From: Panulirus ornatus
Taxonomy: Eukaryota > Arthropoda > Malacostraca > Decapoda > Palinuridae
DNA: 64,000 bases
NCBI RefSeq assembly: GCF_036320965.1
Contig: NC_092286.1
Span: 25,758,977-25,822,976, forward strand
Direction of reading: 5' to 3'
This document shows positions 23,790 to 35,904 of this stretch, piece by piece. Within the stretch, counting starts at the first letter, position 1. Each line of letters opens with the position of its first letter. The notes beneath the pieces are model-generated. The model was not told the origin of the DNA. It saw only the letters and a list, made by a program, of their open reading frames with translations, and made no database searches. A program made the translations under genes and the position numbers.

Positions 23790-24290
23790 GAAGCCTCGGC
23801 AGCCATTACTACCTCGACTTCATGCCCACTCGAACGCTGTCACCTGGCTGCTGATTGGCGGAGAGGGTAGAGGCGGCTGGCCAATGGCAGCGCTGGCCTG
23901 CCCGGGGTCCGGTAATGGCGGCCGCCGGGAAGGTGTTGACGCCTCACTAACTTGGCATCCATTTAATATTATCACAACTCCACGACCACTACGCCGGGTT
24001 GACGTGTGCCCAGCTGTCTGGTGATGGTGGGCACCACCTGCGCAACACACTCTGCGCACAGGCACGACACCGTAACTATCGCTTTACGAACGAGGAGAGA
24101 GGAAAACAAAATGGCGATACGACATTGAAGGCAATCGCTGCAGTTGATGATGATGCGAGTCCACCAATCACAGCGGCCGTTCTAAACCCCCACTAACTGC
24201 CCAACCACTGGCGTCAACCTTCCCAATTATGGTCGTCCACTGTCGTCCACACTGGCCAGTGGAAGAAGTGAAGATGAGGATGGTTACTTA
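23790..24290. promoter_or_regulatory. GC-rich promoter-like spacer with CCAAT boxes
   Basis: This single-copy stretch contrasts with its flanks in having many CpGs. It contains an inverted CCAAT (23854-23858), a direct CCAAT (23881-23885), another at 24164-24168, and ATGGCGG/ATGGCGA motifs near 23914 and 24111 that resemble YY1-type sites. Combined CCAAT and GC-rich content is typical of animal housekeeping promoters. No recognisable first exon follows on either strand, and the short frames here show no domain. Confidence 0.35.
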
Positions 24291-24335
24291 CCACCTTACC
24301 AACGTGGTCCAGGGCATCATGGCTGACCATTTATA

Positions 24336-24526
24336 TGTAACTACTATAACAACACCACTACTATAACAACACCACTACTCATGACGCCCTAACTATAACA
24401 CCAATACTGTGACGCCGTAACTACTATAACACCACTACCATAACAACCACTACTATAACACCACTACTATAACAAAGTAACTACTATAACACCACTACTA
24501 AAAACCACAACTGTAACACCACTACG
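24336..24526. repeat. Short degenerate ACTATAACACC repeat
   Basis: Irregular units built from ACTACTATAACA and CACCACT recur about 12 times with variable length. It leads directly into the next array. Confidence 0.85.
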
Positions 24527-24531
24527 AAATG

Positions 24532-25478
24532 TATGCACATTGTGTATATCCCTCATATACAGTGTGTATATCCATGGCATATACACACTGTGTATATCCC
24601 TCATGCACAGTGTGTATGTCACTCATGCACACTGTGTATATCCGTCATGCACAGTGTGTATGTCACTCATGCATAGTGTGTATGTCCCTCATGCACAGTG
24701 TGTATATCCCTCATGCACAGTGTGTATGTCACTCATGCATAGTGTGTATATCCGTCATGCACAGTATGTATATCCGTCATGCACAGTGTGTATGTCACTC
24801 ATGCATAGTGTGTATATCCCTCATGCACAGTATGTATATCCTTCATGCACACTGTGTATATCCGTCATGCACAGTGTGTATATCCTCATGCATAGTGTGT
24901 ATATCCCTCATGCACAGTGTGTATATCCATCATGCACACTGTGTATATCCGTCATGCACAGTGTGTATGTCACTCATGCATAGTGTGTATATCCCTCATG
25001 CACAGTATGTATATCCTTCATGCACACTGTGTATATCCGTCATGCACAGTGTGTATGTCACTCATGCACAGTGTGTATATCCTCATGCACAGTATGTATA
25101 TCCCTCATGCACACTGTGTATATCCGTCATGCACAGTGTGTATGTCACTCATGCATAGTGTGTATATCCGTCATGCACAGTATGTATATCCGTCATGCAC
25201 AGTATGTATATCCCTCATGCACACTGTGTATATCCGTCATGCACACTGTGTATATCCGTCATGCACAGTATGTATGTCACTCATGCATAGTGTGTATATC
25301 CTCATGCACAGTATGTATATCCCTCATGCACAGTATGTATATCCCTCATGCACACTGTGTATATCCGTCATGCACAGTGTGTATGTCACTCATGCATAGT
25401 GTGTATATCCTCATGCACAGTATGTATATCCCTCATGCACACTGTGTATATCCGTCACGGACAGTATGTATATCACAA
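24532..25478. repeat. 22-bp minisatellite
   Basis: About 43 units with core CATGCACAGTGTGTATATCC. Unit types differ as CACAG/CACAC/CATAG and TATATCC/TATGTCA, and ordered blocks of types recur, indicating block duplication. Occasional 21-bp units shift the frame. Cys/Tyr/His-rich plus-strand frames up to 209 codons are repeat artefacts. Confidence 0.97.
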
Positions 25479-25612
25479 GAGGCCAGCCTACATGCACCAT
25501 GTATATCATGATGAATGTATGTATAACTGGTCCACTTTAACACCAACTTAACGTGGCATTTATCATAACACACACATCTCCATGTCTTGGTTTATGCTTG
25601 TATTCCCTGGCC

Positions 25613-28600
25613 TTACTGTATGTATGGCCAGCAGGTGGATCATACTTACTGTATGGGCAGCAGGTGGATCATACTTACTGTATGGGTAGTAGGTGGATCA
25701 TACTTACTGTATGGGTAGCAGGTGGATCATACTTACTGTATGGGTAGTAGGTGGATCATACTTACTGTATGGGTAGCAGGTGGATCATACTTACTGTATG
25801 GGTAGTAGGTGGATCATACTTACTGTATGGGTAGCAGGTGGATCATACTTACTGTATGGGTAGTAGGTGGATCATACTTACTGTATGGGTAGCAGGTGGA
25901 TCATACTTACTGTATGGGTAGTAGGTGGATCATAATTACTGTATGGGTAGCAGGTGGATCATACTTACTGTATGGGTAGTAGGTGGATCATACTTACTGT
26001 ATGGGTAGCAGGTGGATCATACTTACTGTATGGGTAGTAGGTGGATCATACTTACTGTATGGGTAGCAGGTGGATCATACTGTATGGGTAGCAGGTGGAT
26101 CATACTTACTGTATGGGTAGCAGGTGGATCATACTGTATGGGTAGGTGGATCATACTTACTGTATGGGTAGCAGGTGGATCATACTGTATGGCTAGCAGG
26201 TGGATCATACTTACTGTATGGGTAGCAGGTGGATCATACTGTATGGGCAGCAGGTGGATCATACTTACTGTATGGGCAGCAGGTGGATCATACTTACTGT
26301 ATGGGTAGTAGGTGGATCATAATTACTGTATGGGTAGCAGGTGGATCATACTTACTGTATGGCTAGCAGGTGGATCATACTTACTGTATGGGTAGCAGGT
26401 GGATCATACTGTATGGGTAGCAGGTGGATCATACTGTATGGGTAGCAGGTGGATCATACTACTGTATGGGCAGTAGGTGGATCATACTCTCTGTATGGGT
26501 AGCAGGTGGATCATACTGTATTGGGTAGCAGGTGGATCATACTTACTGTATGGGTAGCAGGTGGACCATACTTACTGTATGGGCAAGTGGATCATACTGT
26601 ATGGGTAGCAGGTGAATCATACTTACTGCATGGGTAGGTGGATCATACTATATGGGTAGCAGGTGGATCATACTGTATGGGTAGCAGGTGGATCATACTT
26701 ACTGTATGGGTAGCAGGTGGATCACACTTACTGTATGGGTAGCAGGTGGATCATACTTACTGATTTGGTAGCAGGTGGATCATACTTACTGTATGGGTAG
26801 CAGGTGGATCATACTGTATGGGTAGCAGGTGGATCATACTACTGTATGGGTAACAGGTGGATCATACTGTATGGGAAGGTGGATCATACTGTATAGGTAG
26901 CAGGTGGATCATACTTACTGTATGGATAGCAGGTGGATCATACTTACTGTATCGGTAGCAGGTGGATCATACTTACTGTATGGGTAGCAGGTGGATCATA
27001 CTTACTGTATGGGTAGCAGTTGGATCATACTTACTGTATTGGTAGCAGGTGGATCATACTCTTTGGGCAGCAGGTGGATCATACTGTATGGGTAGTAGGT
27101 GGATCATACTTACTGTATAGGTAGCAGGTGGATCACACTGTATGGGTAGTAGGTGGATCATACTCTGTATGGGTAGCAGGTGGATCATACTTACTGTATG
27201 GGCAGCAGGTGGATCATACTTATTGTATGGGTAGCAGGTGGATCATACTTACTGTATGGCTAGCAGGTGGATCATACTGTATGGGTAGCAGGTGGATCAT
27301 ACTTACTGTTTGGGTAGCAGGTGGATCATACTGTATGGGTAGCAGGTGGATCATACTTACTGTATGGATAGCAGGTGGATCATACTTACTGTATGGGCAG
27401 CAGGTGGATCATACTTACTGTATGGGTAGCAGGTGGATCATACTTACTGTATGGGTAGCAGGTGGATCATACTGTATGGCTAGCAGGTGGATCATACTTA
27501 CTGTATGGCTAGCAGGTGGATCATACTGCATGGGTAGATGGATCATACTGTATGGGTGGCAGGTGGATCATACTATGGATAGCAGGTGAATCATACTTAT
27601 TGTATGGGTAGCAGGTGGATCATACTTACTGTATGGGTAGCAGGTGGATCATACTTACTGTATGGATAGCAGGTGGATCATACTTACTGTATGGATAGCA
27701 GGTGGATCATACTTACTGTATGGGTAGCAGGTGGATCATACTTACTGTATGGGTAGCAGGTGGATCATACTTACTGTATGGGTAGCAGGTGGATCATACT
27801 GTATGGGTAGCAGGTGGATCATACTTACTGTATGGGTAGTAGGTGGATCATACTTACTGTATGGGTAGCAGGTGGATCATACTGTATGGGTAGCAGGTGG
27901 ATCATACTTACTGTATGGGTAGCAGGTGGATCATACTTACTGTATGGGTAGCAGGTGGATCATACTGCATGGGTAGCAGGTGGATCATATTTACTGTAGG
28001 GGTAGCAGGTGGATCATACCTACTGTATGGGTAGCAGGTGGATCATACTGTATGGGTAGCAGGTGGATCATACTTACTGTATGGGTAGCAGATGGATCAT
28101 ACTTACTGTATGGGTAGCAGTTGGATCATACTTACTGTATTGGTAGCAGGTGGATCATACTCTTTGGGCAGCAGGTGGATCATACTTACTGTATGGGTAG
28201 TAGGTGGATCATACTGTATAGGTAGCAGGTGGATCATACTGTATGGGTAGTAGGTGGATCATACTCTGTATGGGTAGCAGATGGATCATACTTATTGTAT
28301 GGCTAGCAGGTGGATCATACTTACTGTATGGGTAGCAGGTGGATCATACCTACTGTATGGGTAGCAGGTGGATCATACTTACTGTATGGGTAGCAGTTGG
28401 ATCATACTTACTGTATGGGTAGCAGGTGGATCATACTTACTGTATGGGCAGCAGGTGGATCATACTTACTGTATGGGTAGCAGGTGGATCATACTTACTG
28501 TATGGGTAGCAGGTGGATCATACTGTATGGGTAGCAGGTGGATCATACTGTATGGGTAGCAGGTGGATCATACTGTATGGGTAGCAGGTGGATCATACTT

Positions 28601-31127
28601 ACTGTATGGGTAGCAGGTGGATCATACTGTATGGGCAGGTGGATCATACTTATTGTATGGGCAGGTGGATCATACTTACTGTATGGGTAGCAGGTGGATC
28701 ATACTTACTGTATGGGTAGCAGGTGGATCATACTTACTGTAAGGGTAGCAGGTGGATCATACTTACTGTATGGGTAGCAGGTGGATCATACTTACTGTAT
28801 GGGTAGCAGGTGGATCATACTTACTGTATGGGCAGGTGGATCATACTTACTGAATGGGTAGCACGTGGATCATACTTACTGTATGGGTAGCAGGTGCATC
28901 ATACTTACTGTATGGGCAGGTGGATCATACTGTATGGGTAGCAGGTGGATCATACTTACTGTATGGGTAGCAGGTGGATCATACTTACTGTATGGGTAGC
29001 AGGTGGATCATACTGTATGGGTAGCAGGTGGATCATACTTACTGTATGGGTAGCAGGTGGATCATACTTACTGTATGGGTAGCAGGTGGATCATACTTAC
29101 TGTATGGGTAGCAGGTGGATCATACTTACTGTATGGGTAGCAGGTGGATCATACTTACTGTATGGGTAGCAGGTGGATCATACTTACTGTATGGGTAGCA
29201 GGTGGATCATACTTACTGTATGGGTAGCAGGTGGATCATACTTACTGTATGGGTAGCAGGTGGATCATACTTACTGTATGGGTAGCAGGTGGATCATACT
29301 TACTGTATGGGTAGCAGGTGGATCATACTGTATGGGTAGCAGGTGGATCATACTTACTGTATGGGTAGCAGGTGGATCATACTTACTGTATGGGTAGCAG
29401 GTGGATCATACTTACTGTATGGGTAGCAGGTGGATCATACTACTGTATGGGTAGCAGGTGGATCATACTTACTGTATGGGTAGCAGGTGGATCATACTTA
29501 CTGTATGGGTAGCAGGTGCATCATACTTACTGTATGGGTAGCAGGTGCATCATACTTACTGTATGGGCAGGTGGATCAAACTGTATGGGTAGCAGGTGGA
29601 TCATACTTACTGTATGGGTAGCAGGTGGATCATACTTACTGTATGGGTAGCAGGTGGATCATACTGTATGGGTAGCAGGTGGATCATACTGTATGGGTAG
29701 CAGGTGGATCAAACTTACTGTATGGGTAGCAGGTGGATCATACTTACTGTATGGGTAGCAGGTGGATCATACTTACTGTATGGGTAGCAGGTGGATCATA
29801 CTTACTGTATGGGTAGCAGGTGGATCATACTTACTGTATGGGTAGCAGGTGGATCATACTTACTGTATGGGTAGCAGGTGGATCATACTGTATGGGTAGC
29901 AGGTGGATCATACTGTATGGGTAGCAGGTGGATCATACTGTATGGGTAGTAGGTGGATCATACTTACTGTATGGGTAGTAGGTGGATCATACTGTATGGG
30001 TAGCAGGTGGATCATACTGTATGGGTAGCAGGTGGATCATACTGTATGGGTAGCAGGTGGATCATACTTACTGTATGGGTAGCAGGTGGATCATACTTAC
30101 TGTATGGGTAGCAGGTGGATCATACTGTATGGGTAGTAGGTGGATCATACTTACTGTATGGGTAGTAGGTGGATCATACTTACTGTATGGGTAGCAGGTG
30201 GATCATACTGTATGGGTAGCAGGTGGATCATACTTACTGTATGGGTAGCAGGTGGATCATACTTACTGTATGGGTAGCAGGTGGATCATACTTACTGTAT
30301 GGGTAGCAGGTGGATCATACTTACTGTATGGGTAGCAGGTGGATCATACTTACTGTATGGGTAGCAGGTGGATCATACTTACTGTATGGGTAGCAGGTGG
30401 ATCATACTTACTGTATGGGTAGCAGGTGGATCATACTTACTGTATGGGTAGCAGGTGGATCATACTTACTGTATGGGTAGCAGGTGGATCATACTTACTG
30501 TATGGGTAGCAGGTGGATCATACTTACTGTATGGGTAGCAGGTGGATCATACTTACTGTATGGGTAGCAGGTGGATCATACTTACTGTATGGGTAGCAGG
30601 TGGATCATACTTACTGTATGGGTAGCAGGTGGATCATACTTACTGTATGGGTAGCAGGTGGATCATACTTACTGTATGGGTAGCAGGTGGATCATACTTA
30701 CTGTATGGGTAGCAGGTGGATCATACTTACTGTATGGGTAGCAGGTGGATCATACTTACTGTATGGGTAGCAGGTGGATCATACTTACTGTATGGGTAGC
30801 AGGTGGATCATACTTACTGTATGGGTAGCAGGTGGATCATACTTACTGTATGGGTAGCAGGTGGATCATACTTACTGTATGGGTAGCAGGTGGATCATAC
30901 TTACTGTATGGGTAGCAGGTCAGGTGGATCATACTTACTGTATGGGTAGCAGGTGGATCATACTTACTGTATGGGTAGCAGGTGGATCATACTTACTGTA
31001 TGGGTAGCAGGTGGATCATACTTACTGTATGGGTAGCAGGTGGATCATACTTACTGTATGGGTAGCAGGTGGATCATACTTACTGTATGGGTAGCAGGTG
31101 GATCATACTTACTGTATGGGTAGCAGG
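25613..31127. repeat. 29/25-bp minisatellite, the longest array (5.5 kb)
   Basis: About 195 units with core GTAGCAGGTGGATCATACTT; the 25-bp form lacks one TACT. From about 25,670 to 26,070 AGTAGG and AGCAGG units alternate strictly, a 58-bp higher-order repeat. The centre (26-29 kb) is the most variable. From about 30,230 to 31,120 some 30 consecutive 29-bp units are virtually identical, broken once by CAGGTCAGG near 30,914. This fits recent expansion from the distal side, or an assembly that collapsed or extended identical units. Confidence 0.97.
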
Positions 31128-32295
31128 ATGGGTTGTCTGAGGATGGGCTGGAGTGGCCTGCCATGGGCCGGCTCCGGGGCAGAGTGGGCCGGGCCCATGA
31201 CCGGTGGCGGGGAAGAGTGGGCTATAGGGAAGACCGGGTCGTGGCGTTCCATTACGCATATCTTGTTGAGCTTCCTCATCAGAATACCGTCCTTCATGAC
31301 TAGCGAGTGATCGTGATGACAGAGGATTATGTCATTATCTTCCTCCCACCTCTCCCCGTCTCCATTGACATAAACAACATTCAACAGTTCTTGTTTCCAC
31401 TGCTATAGTATTTCCTATTACGTTGGCTCATTTTCCACGACTGTTGTCTTTTTCCTGCAGTCAACATACTCACCAAAGGGTTCAGAATAAGCTCTCTCCA
31501 TTACTGGTTGATCTTAATGGCATCAAAGTCTTCAAATATAAACTTTATTCATAGGTTGACACGAGATATGACAACACTGTTTCGGGCACATCATGGCGCC
31601 CGTCGACCATCGACTTCAAAAATTTGCAATGTCATATTTTCGTGGACCATCGACTTAGTTAAATTTTACAGTTTTCTTTTTCATGTTTCCTCGCGTCATG
31701 ATGTGTTCTCATGACCCGACATCATCCGTCTGGTGAGTCCGAGGTATGATAAGTGCACTGAGGTCGTAGACATGATCGACCATGAGTGTGAGAACATGTG
31801 ATAGATAGAGGTCATGTCGAGTGTTGCCAGGTACCACCAGACAACACCTATGTTGTCTCTCAATTATCGATCAACACATTTATTTCTCCTAACTACTAAG
31901 ACGCTGAAGCATTCATTTGGTCAATTGTTTAGCTAAATAGGTTACGAGTTATTCCCGAAGGTGATAATCGTTAATTATCAAAGATAATTAACGATTAAAG
32001 GTGAGTGCTGGCAACTTTGCAACGCGCCATTTTAAACTTGCAACACTGAAGTGAAATGAACCTTCACCAATTTCTCGAATAATTTTTTCTCTTTATATAA
32101 ATCAGTTAGTTGTAAATATATATGTATGGGTATATTCATATGTATGGGTATACTTATATATGTATGGGTGGGTATGTATGGGTTAGGTTAATACATTGTT
32201 AACGACTGTAATTGTACCACAGTCTCGAGCGGCAGTGTTGCCAACGGTCTGATTCATTCTTATATATAATGTTATAATAAAGGAGGGAGACACAC
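31128..32295. other. Unique spacer with GC-rich start and AT-rich remainder
   Basis: The first ~110 bp is GC-rich with GGGCTGG/GGGCCGG repeats. A minus-strand coding-like stretch is listed separately. Near 32,115-32,190 TATGTATGGG recurs four to five times and ends in GGTTAGGTTA. No other feature is supported. Confidence 0.5.
31240..31402 (-). pseudogene. Coding-like fragment of unknown origin
   Basis: After a minus-strand stop at about 31,405 the frame reads QWKQELLNVVYVNGDGERW, then acidic residues, then a His-rich stretch and KDGILMRKLNKICVMERHDP before entering the GC-rich, Pro-rich spacer. The G(I/L)LMRK(x)NKICV pattern is reminiscent of the zinc-finger-side segment of LTR-retrotransposon integrases. 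The match is short and unproven, so a host exon is also possible (TAG before CAG could be an acceptor, but the pyrimidine tract is poor). Amino acid composition is not repeat-like, unlike almost every other frame around it. Confidence 0.3.
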
Positions 32296-33679
32296 ACGAC
32301 CCTTGACCATGACGGTACGACCCTTGACCATGACGGTACGACCCTTGAACACGACGGTACGACCCTTGAACACGACGGTACGACCATTAAACACGAGGGT
32401 ACGACCCTTGAGCACGACGGTACGACCCTTGACCACGACGGTACGACCCTTGAACACGAGGGTACGACCATTAAACACGAGGGTACGACCCTTGAACACG
32501 ACGGTACGACCCTTGACCATGACGGTACGACCCTTGAGCACGACGGTACGACCCTTGACCACGACGGTACGACCCTTGAACACGAAGGTACGACCATTAA
32601 ACACGAGGGTACGACCATTAAACACGAGGGTACGACCCTTGAACACGACGGTACGACCCTTGACCATGACGGTACGACCCTTGACCACGACGGTACGACC
32701 CTTGAACACGACGGTACGACCCTTGAACACGACGGTACGACCCTTGAACACGAGGGTACGACCATTAAACACGAGGGTACGACCCTTGAACACGACGGTA
32801 CGACCCTTGACCATGACGGTACGACCCTTGACCACGACGGTGCGACCCTTGAACACGAGGGTACGACCCTTGACCATGACGGTACGACCCTTGACCATGA
32901 CGGTACGACCCTTGAACATGACGGTACGACCCTTGAACACGACGGTACGACCATTAAACACGAGGGTACGACCCTTGAGCACGACGGTACGACCCTTGAG
33001 CACGAGGGTACGACCCTTGAACACGACGGTACGACCATTAAACACGAGGGTACGACCCTTGAACACGACGGTACGACCCTTGAACACGACGGTACGACCC
33101 TTGACCACGACGGTACGACCCTTGACCACGACGGTACGACCCTTGACCACGATGGCACGACCCTTGACCACGACGGTACGACCCTTGACCACGACGGTAC
33201 GACCCTTGAACACGACGGTACGACCCTTGACCACGACGGTACGACCCTTGAACACGACGGTACGACCCTTGAACACGACGGTACGACCCTTGACCACGAC
33301 GGTACGACCCTTGAACACGACGGTACGACCCTTGACCACGACGGTACGACCCTTGAACACGACGGTACGACCCTTGACCACGACGGTACGACCCTTGAAC
33401 ACGACGGTACGACCCTTGAACACGACGGTACGATCCTTGACCACGACGGTACGATCCTTGACCACGACGGTACGACCCTTGATCACGACGGTACGACCCT
33501 TGACCACGACGGTACGACACTTGACCACGACGGTACGACCCTTGATCACGACGGTACGACCCTTGATCACGACGGTACGACCCTTGATCACGACGGTACG
33601 ACCCTTGACCACGACGGTACGACCCTTAACCACGACGGTACGACCCTTGACCACGACGGTACGACCCTTGAACACGACC
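32296..33679 (-). repeat. CGTAC-family 21-bp minisatellite, large array, minus orientation
   Basis: About 66 units. In the reference orientation the unit reads GGTCGTACCGTCGTG followed by GTCAAG or TTCAAG, 21 bp in total. Every unit carries three CpGs and a GTAC site. Proximal units are mixed (ATTAAACACG and CTTGAACATG types); distal units become uniform. The unit is a multiple of three and lacks stops in most frames, so frames of 300-470 codons are open on both strands with products such as KGRTVVV and VRPLNTT repeats. None is a credible gene. Confidence 0.97.
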
Positions 33680-33918
33680 TAGGGTAGTTCGGTCGTGGCC
33701 AGGGGGGGGAGGGTCGTTCTGCTGTGACTAAAATCAAGACACACTGGGGTGGGGGGGGGGGTTGAGCGAGCATTTCAGTGGCTGTCTAGTGTCATTCCCG
33801 CCTGACATGTTGACCACTGTACCACGACCCCCCCCCCCCCCCCGGTCCCTCGTCACTCTACATGTTCCTGTGGTAAGCACTACGCTTCCTACTAACTGTA
33901 TATATATATATATATTGC
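33680..33918. other. Spacer with homopolymer G and C tracts
   Basis: It contains G runs at about 33,701-33,708 and 33,751-33,761 and a C run at about 33,829-33,843, then a short TA tract (33,899-33,914). These tracts are prone to G-quadruplex formation and to sequencing error. Confidence 0.7.
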
Positions 33919-34075
33919 TATGATTCCACGTGGGGTATTGAAGCAGGATAAGTTGCCAAGTGCAGTTTCATGTCATAATCACATCATCATCATCAGGGGA
34001 GACACAAGAGAGAGAAATATAACAGTCACTTCATATACATCGAGGAGACGTAGCTATACACATCGTCACCCAACA
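33919..34075 (-). mobile_element. Dispersed repeat with hammerhead-like core, copy 2
   Basis: It matches the repeat at 10,884 over about 150 bp (GATTCCACGTGGGGTA to GGAGACACAAGAGAG and AATATAACAGTCACTT). On the minus strand CTGATGA (33,996 to 33,990) precedes a potential stem and GAAA (33,969 to 33,966). Two copies 23 kb apart establish it as dispersed. It is non-coding. Confidence 0.65.
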
Positions 34076-34104
34076 CATCTTGCACGACCACATACTATAC
34101 ACAT

Positions 34105-34138
34105 TCCTCCCCCCCCCCCACCCCCCGCCCCCCCTCTC
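34105..34138. repeat. C-rich tract
   Basis: Nearly continuous C with a few A, G and T bases directly downstream of the dispersed repeat. Confidence 0.9.
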
Positions 34139-34231
34139 CGAAATCCGTCACTAAAGCAGATATTTTACCTGGTAAGAACAGGAGTGTCGACCTTAACATT
34201 GTGGCGGGCGAGGTTCCCTGGTGAACCTTAC

Positions 34232-34233
34232 AT

Positions 34234-34289
<56 letters not shown>

Positions 34290-34291
34290 GC

Positions 34292-34325
<34 letters not shown>
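34232..34325. repeat. (TC)n microsatellite
   Basis: About 90 bp of CT dinucleotides with two interruptions (CATTGCC near 34,287 and a CCTC near 34,303). It is a polypyrimidine mirror tract. Confidence 0.95.
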
Positions 34326-34437
34326 ACATTGTACAAAGTTTCATAGTTTCGTAAACCTTAGGTTAATTCAAACTATAAAAATAATACACACAAAAAAACC
34401 TTCGTTCAGTTTCAGGGTTTACCTTGACGACCTCGGG

Positions 34438-34494
34438 GCACGACGGTACGACCCTTAAGCACGACCACTGGACACGATGGTCGTACGACCCCTG
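34438..34494. repeat. CGTAC-family units with orientation switch
   Basis: Two minus-orientation units (CACGACGGTACGACCC) are followed by a diverged unit that ends in the perfect 12-bp palindrome GGTCGTACGACC (34,479-34,490). There minus and plus forms of the core meet head to head. It lies between the large minus array and the plus array at 34,562. Confidence 0.85.
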
Positions 34495-34561
34495 AAGGTG
34501 ATGACCTGGTGTGTAAACTGGCTACTAGAAGTTGCTGTCAAATATTATATTACCACACCCG

Positions 34562-35186
34562 GGGGTCGTACCGACATGCTCAAGGGTCGTACCGTCGCGC
34601 TCAAGGGTCGTACCGACATGCTCAAGGGTCGTACCGTCGTGCTCAAGGGTCGTACCGTCGTGGTCAAGGGTCGTACCGACATGCTCAAGGGTCGTACCCT
34701 CGTGCTCAAGGGTCGTATCGTCATGCTCAAGGGTCGTACCGTCGTGCTCAAGGGTCGTATCGTCGTGTTCAAGGGTCGTACCGTCGTGGTCAAGGGTCGT
34801 ATCGACATGCTCAAGGGTCTTACCGTCGTGCTCGAGGGTCGTACCGTCGTGCTCAAGGGTCGTACCGTCGTGTTCAATGGTCGTACCGTCGTGTTCAAGG
34901 ATCGTACCGTCGTGGTCAAGGGTCGTACCGTCGTGCTCAAGGGTCGTACCGTCGTGCTCAAGGGTCGTACCGTCGTGCTCAAGGGTCGTACCGTCGTGGT
35001 CAAGGGTTGTACCGTCGTGGTCAAGGGTCGTACCGTCGTGCTCAAGGGGTCGTACCGTCGTGGTCTGGGGGGTCGTACCGTCGTGGTCAAGGGTCGCACC
35101 GTCGTGGTCAAGGGTCGTACCGTCGTGGTCAGGGGGTCGTACCGTCGTGGTCTGAGGGGTCGTATCGTCGTACTCAGGGGTCGTAA
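34562..35186 (+). repeat. CGTAC-family 21-bp minisatellite, plus orientation
   Basis: About 30 units of GGTCGTACCGTCGTGCTCAA type, opposite in orientation to the array at 32,296-33,679. Early units include a GACATGCTC subtype alternating with GTCGTGCTC. The last ~150 bp loses regularity (GGTCTGGGG and GGTCAGGGG insertions). Several frames on both strands are open for more than 200 codons and are rejected as genes. Confidence 0.96.
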
Positions 35187-35250
35187 TTGATGTCGTGCGC
35201 TGAACCCTTCCCTCAGCGTTACCAATTCTCTTTGAACTGTCAAACTTCAA

Positions 35251-35408
35251 ATTGGACTTGAATGTGTGGCACAAAACACAACAGCCTTCATCAATTCCCT
35301 TTGATACCACACATCAAGTTGGACTTCAGATTGTACTTGAATGTGTGGCACAAAACACAACAGCCTTCATCGATTCCCTTTGATACCACACATCAAGTTG
35401 GACTTTCC
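35251..35408. repeat. Two-copy 79-bp tandem duplication
   Basis: ACTTGAATGTGTGGCAC occurs at 35,256 and 35,335, with the whole segment through CACATCAAGTTGGACTT repeated almost exactly. The near-identity implies a recent duplication. Confidence 0.9.
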
Positions 35409-35689
35409 TCATTGAAGCTGTAAATGGATTTAAGTCTTTACAATCACAACTTTCTGTCAGGTTGTAAATCAGACTCACTTCTGGAAACAATAGGAGATGT
35501 ATTTGTAAGTCAGTTATTGTCTACTCAGTGTGGACACTCGTCTCTCCCCACCTATCACTCTCCACCCTAACCTTATCCCTTTTTCTTGGCTTCCAATGTG
35601 TGGAGAATGATGAGATGCCTTTGTATAGAAGACGAGATAAACACGGTATGTGGTCTACCATTCCTAGTGAAAACATGGAATAACACAAT

Positions 35690-35850
35690 GATATGTGAAG
35701 ATGATTCTCATCCATGAGAAACGGAAGAACGAATTCTCCCTCCATCTTCCTTCCGTGTCGCAGAAGGCGACTAAAAGGGGGCGGGAGCGGGGGGGGGGTT
35801 TGAAAACCCTCCCCTCCTTGTGTATCAGTTTCTAAAAGATGGAATGAGAG
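35690..35850 (-). mobile_element. Probable partial SINE-like repeat, degenerate
   Basis: CGCAGAAGGCGACTAAAAGG and AAAACCCTCCCCTCC match the order of blocks in the copies at 1157 (inverse) and 2486/2755. The rest is diverged or lost, and a run of nine or ten G bases sits in the middle. Confidence 0.5.
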
Positions 35851-35904
35851 GAAGTCAAGATGAGAACCAAAGTGGTGTGACATGAGACTCATGCATGTTG
35901 CTCT

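Noticed and set aside
24109..24126. ATGGCGATACG as a translation start in the promoter-like region at 24.1 kb
   Set aside because: The frame stops after five codons, so it cannot be a coding start.
32150..32192. GGGTTAGGTTA resembling the arthropod TTAGG telomere repeat
   Set aside because: Only about two units occur, inside a TATGTATGGG microrepeat. There is no telomeric array, so a chromosome end cannot be claimed.
32272..33682. 460-codon frames on both strands (KGRTVVV and VRPLNTT repeats)
   Set aside because: The 21-bp CGTAC unit is a multiple of three and free of stops in most frames on both strands, so the frames carry no coding evidence.
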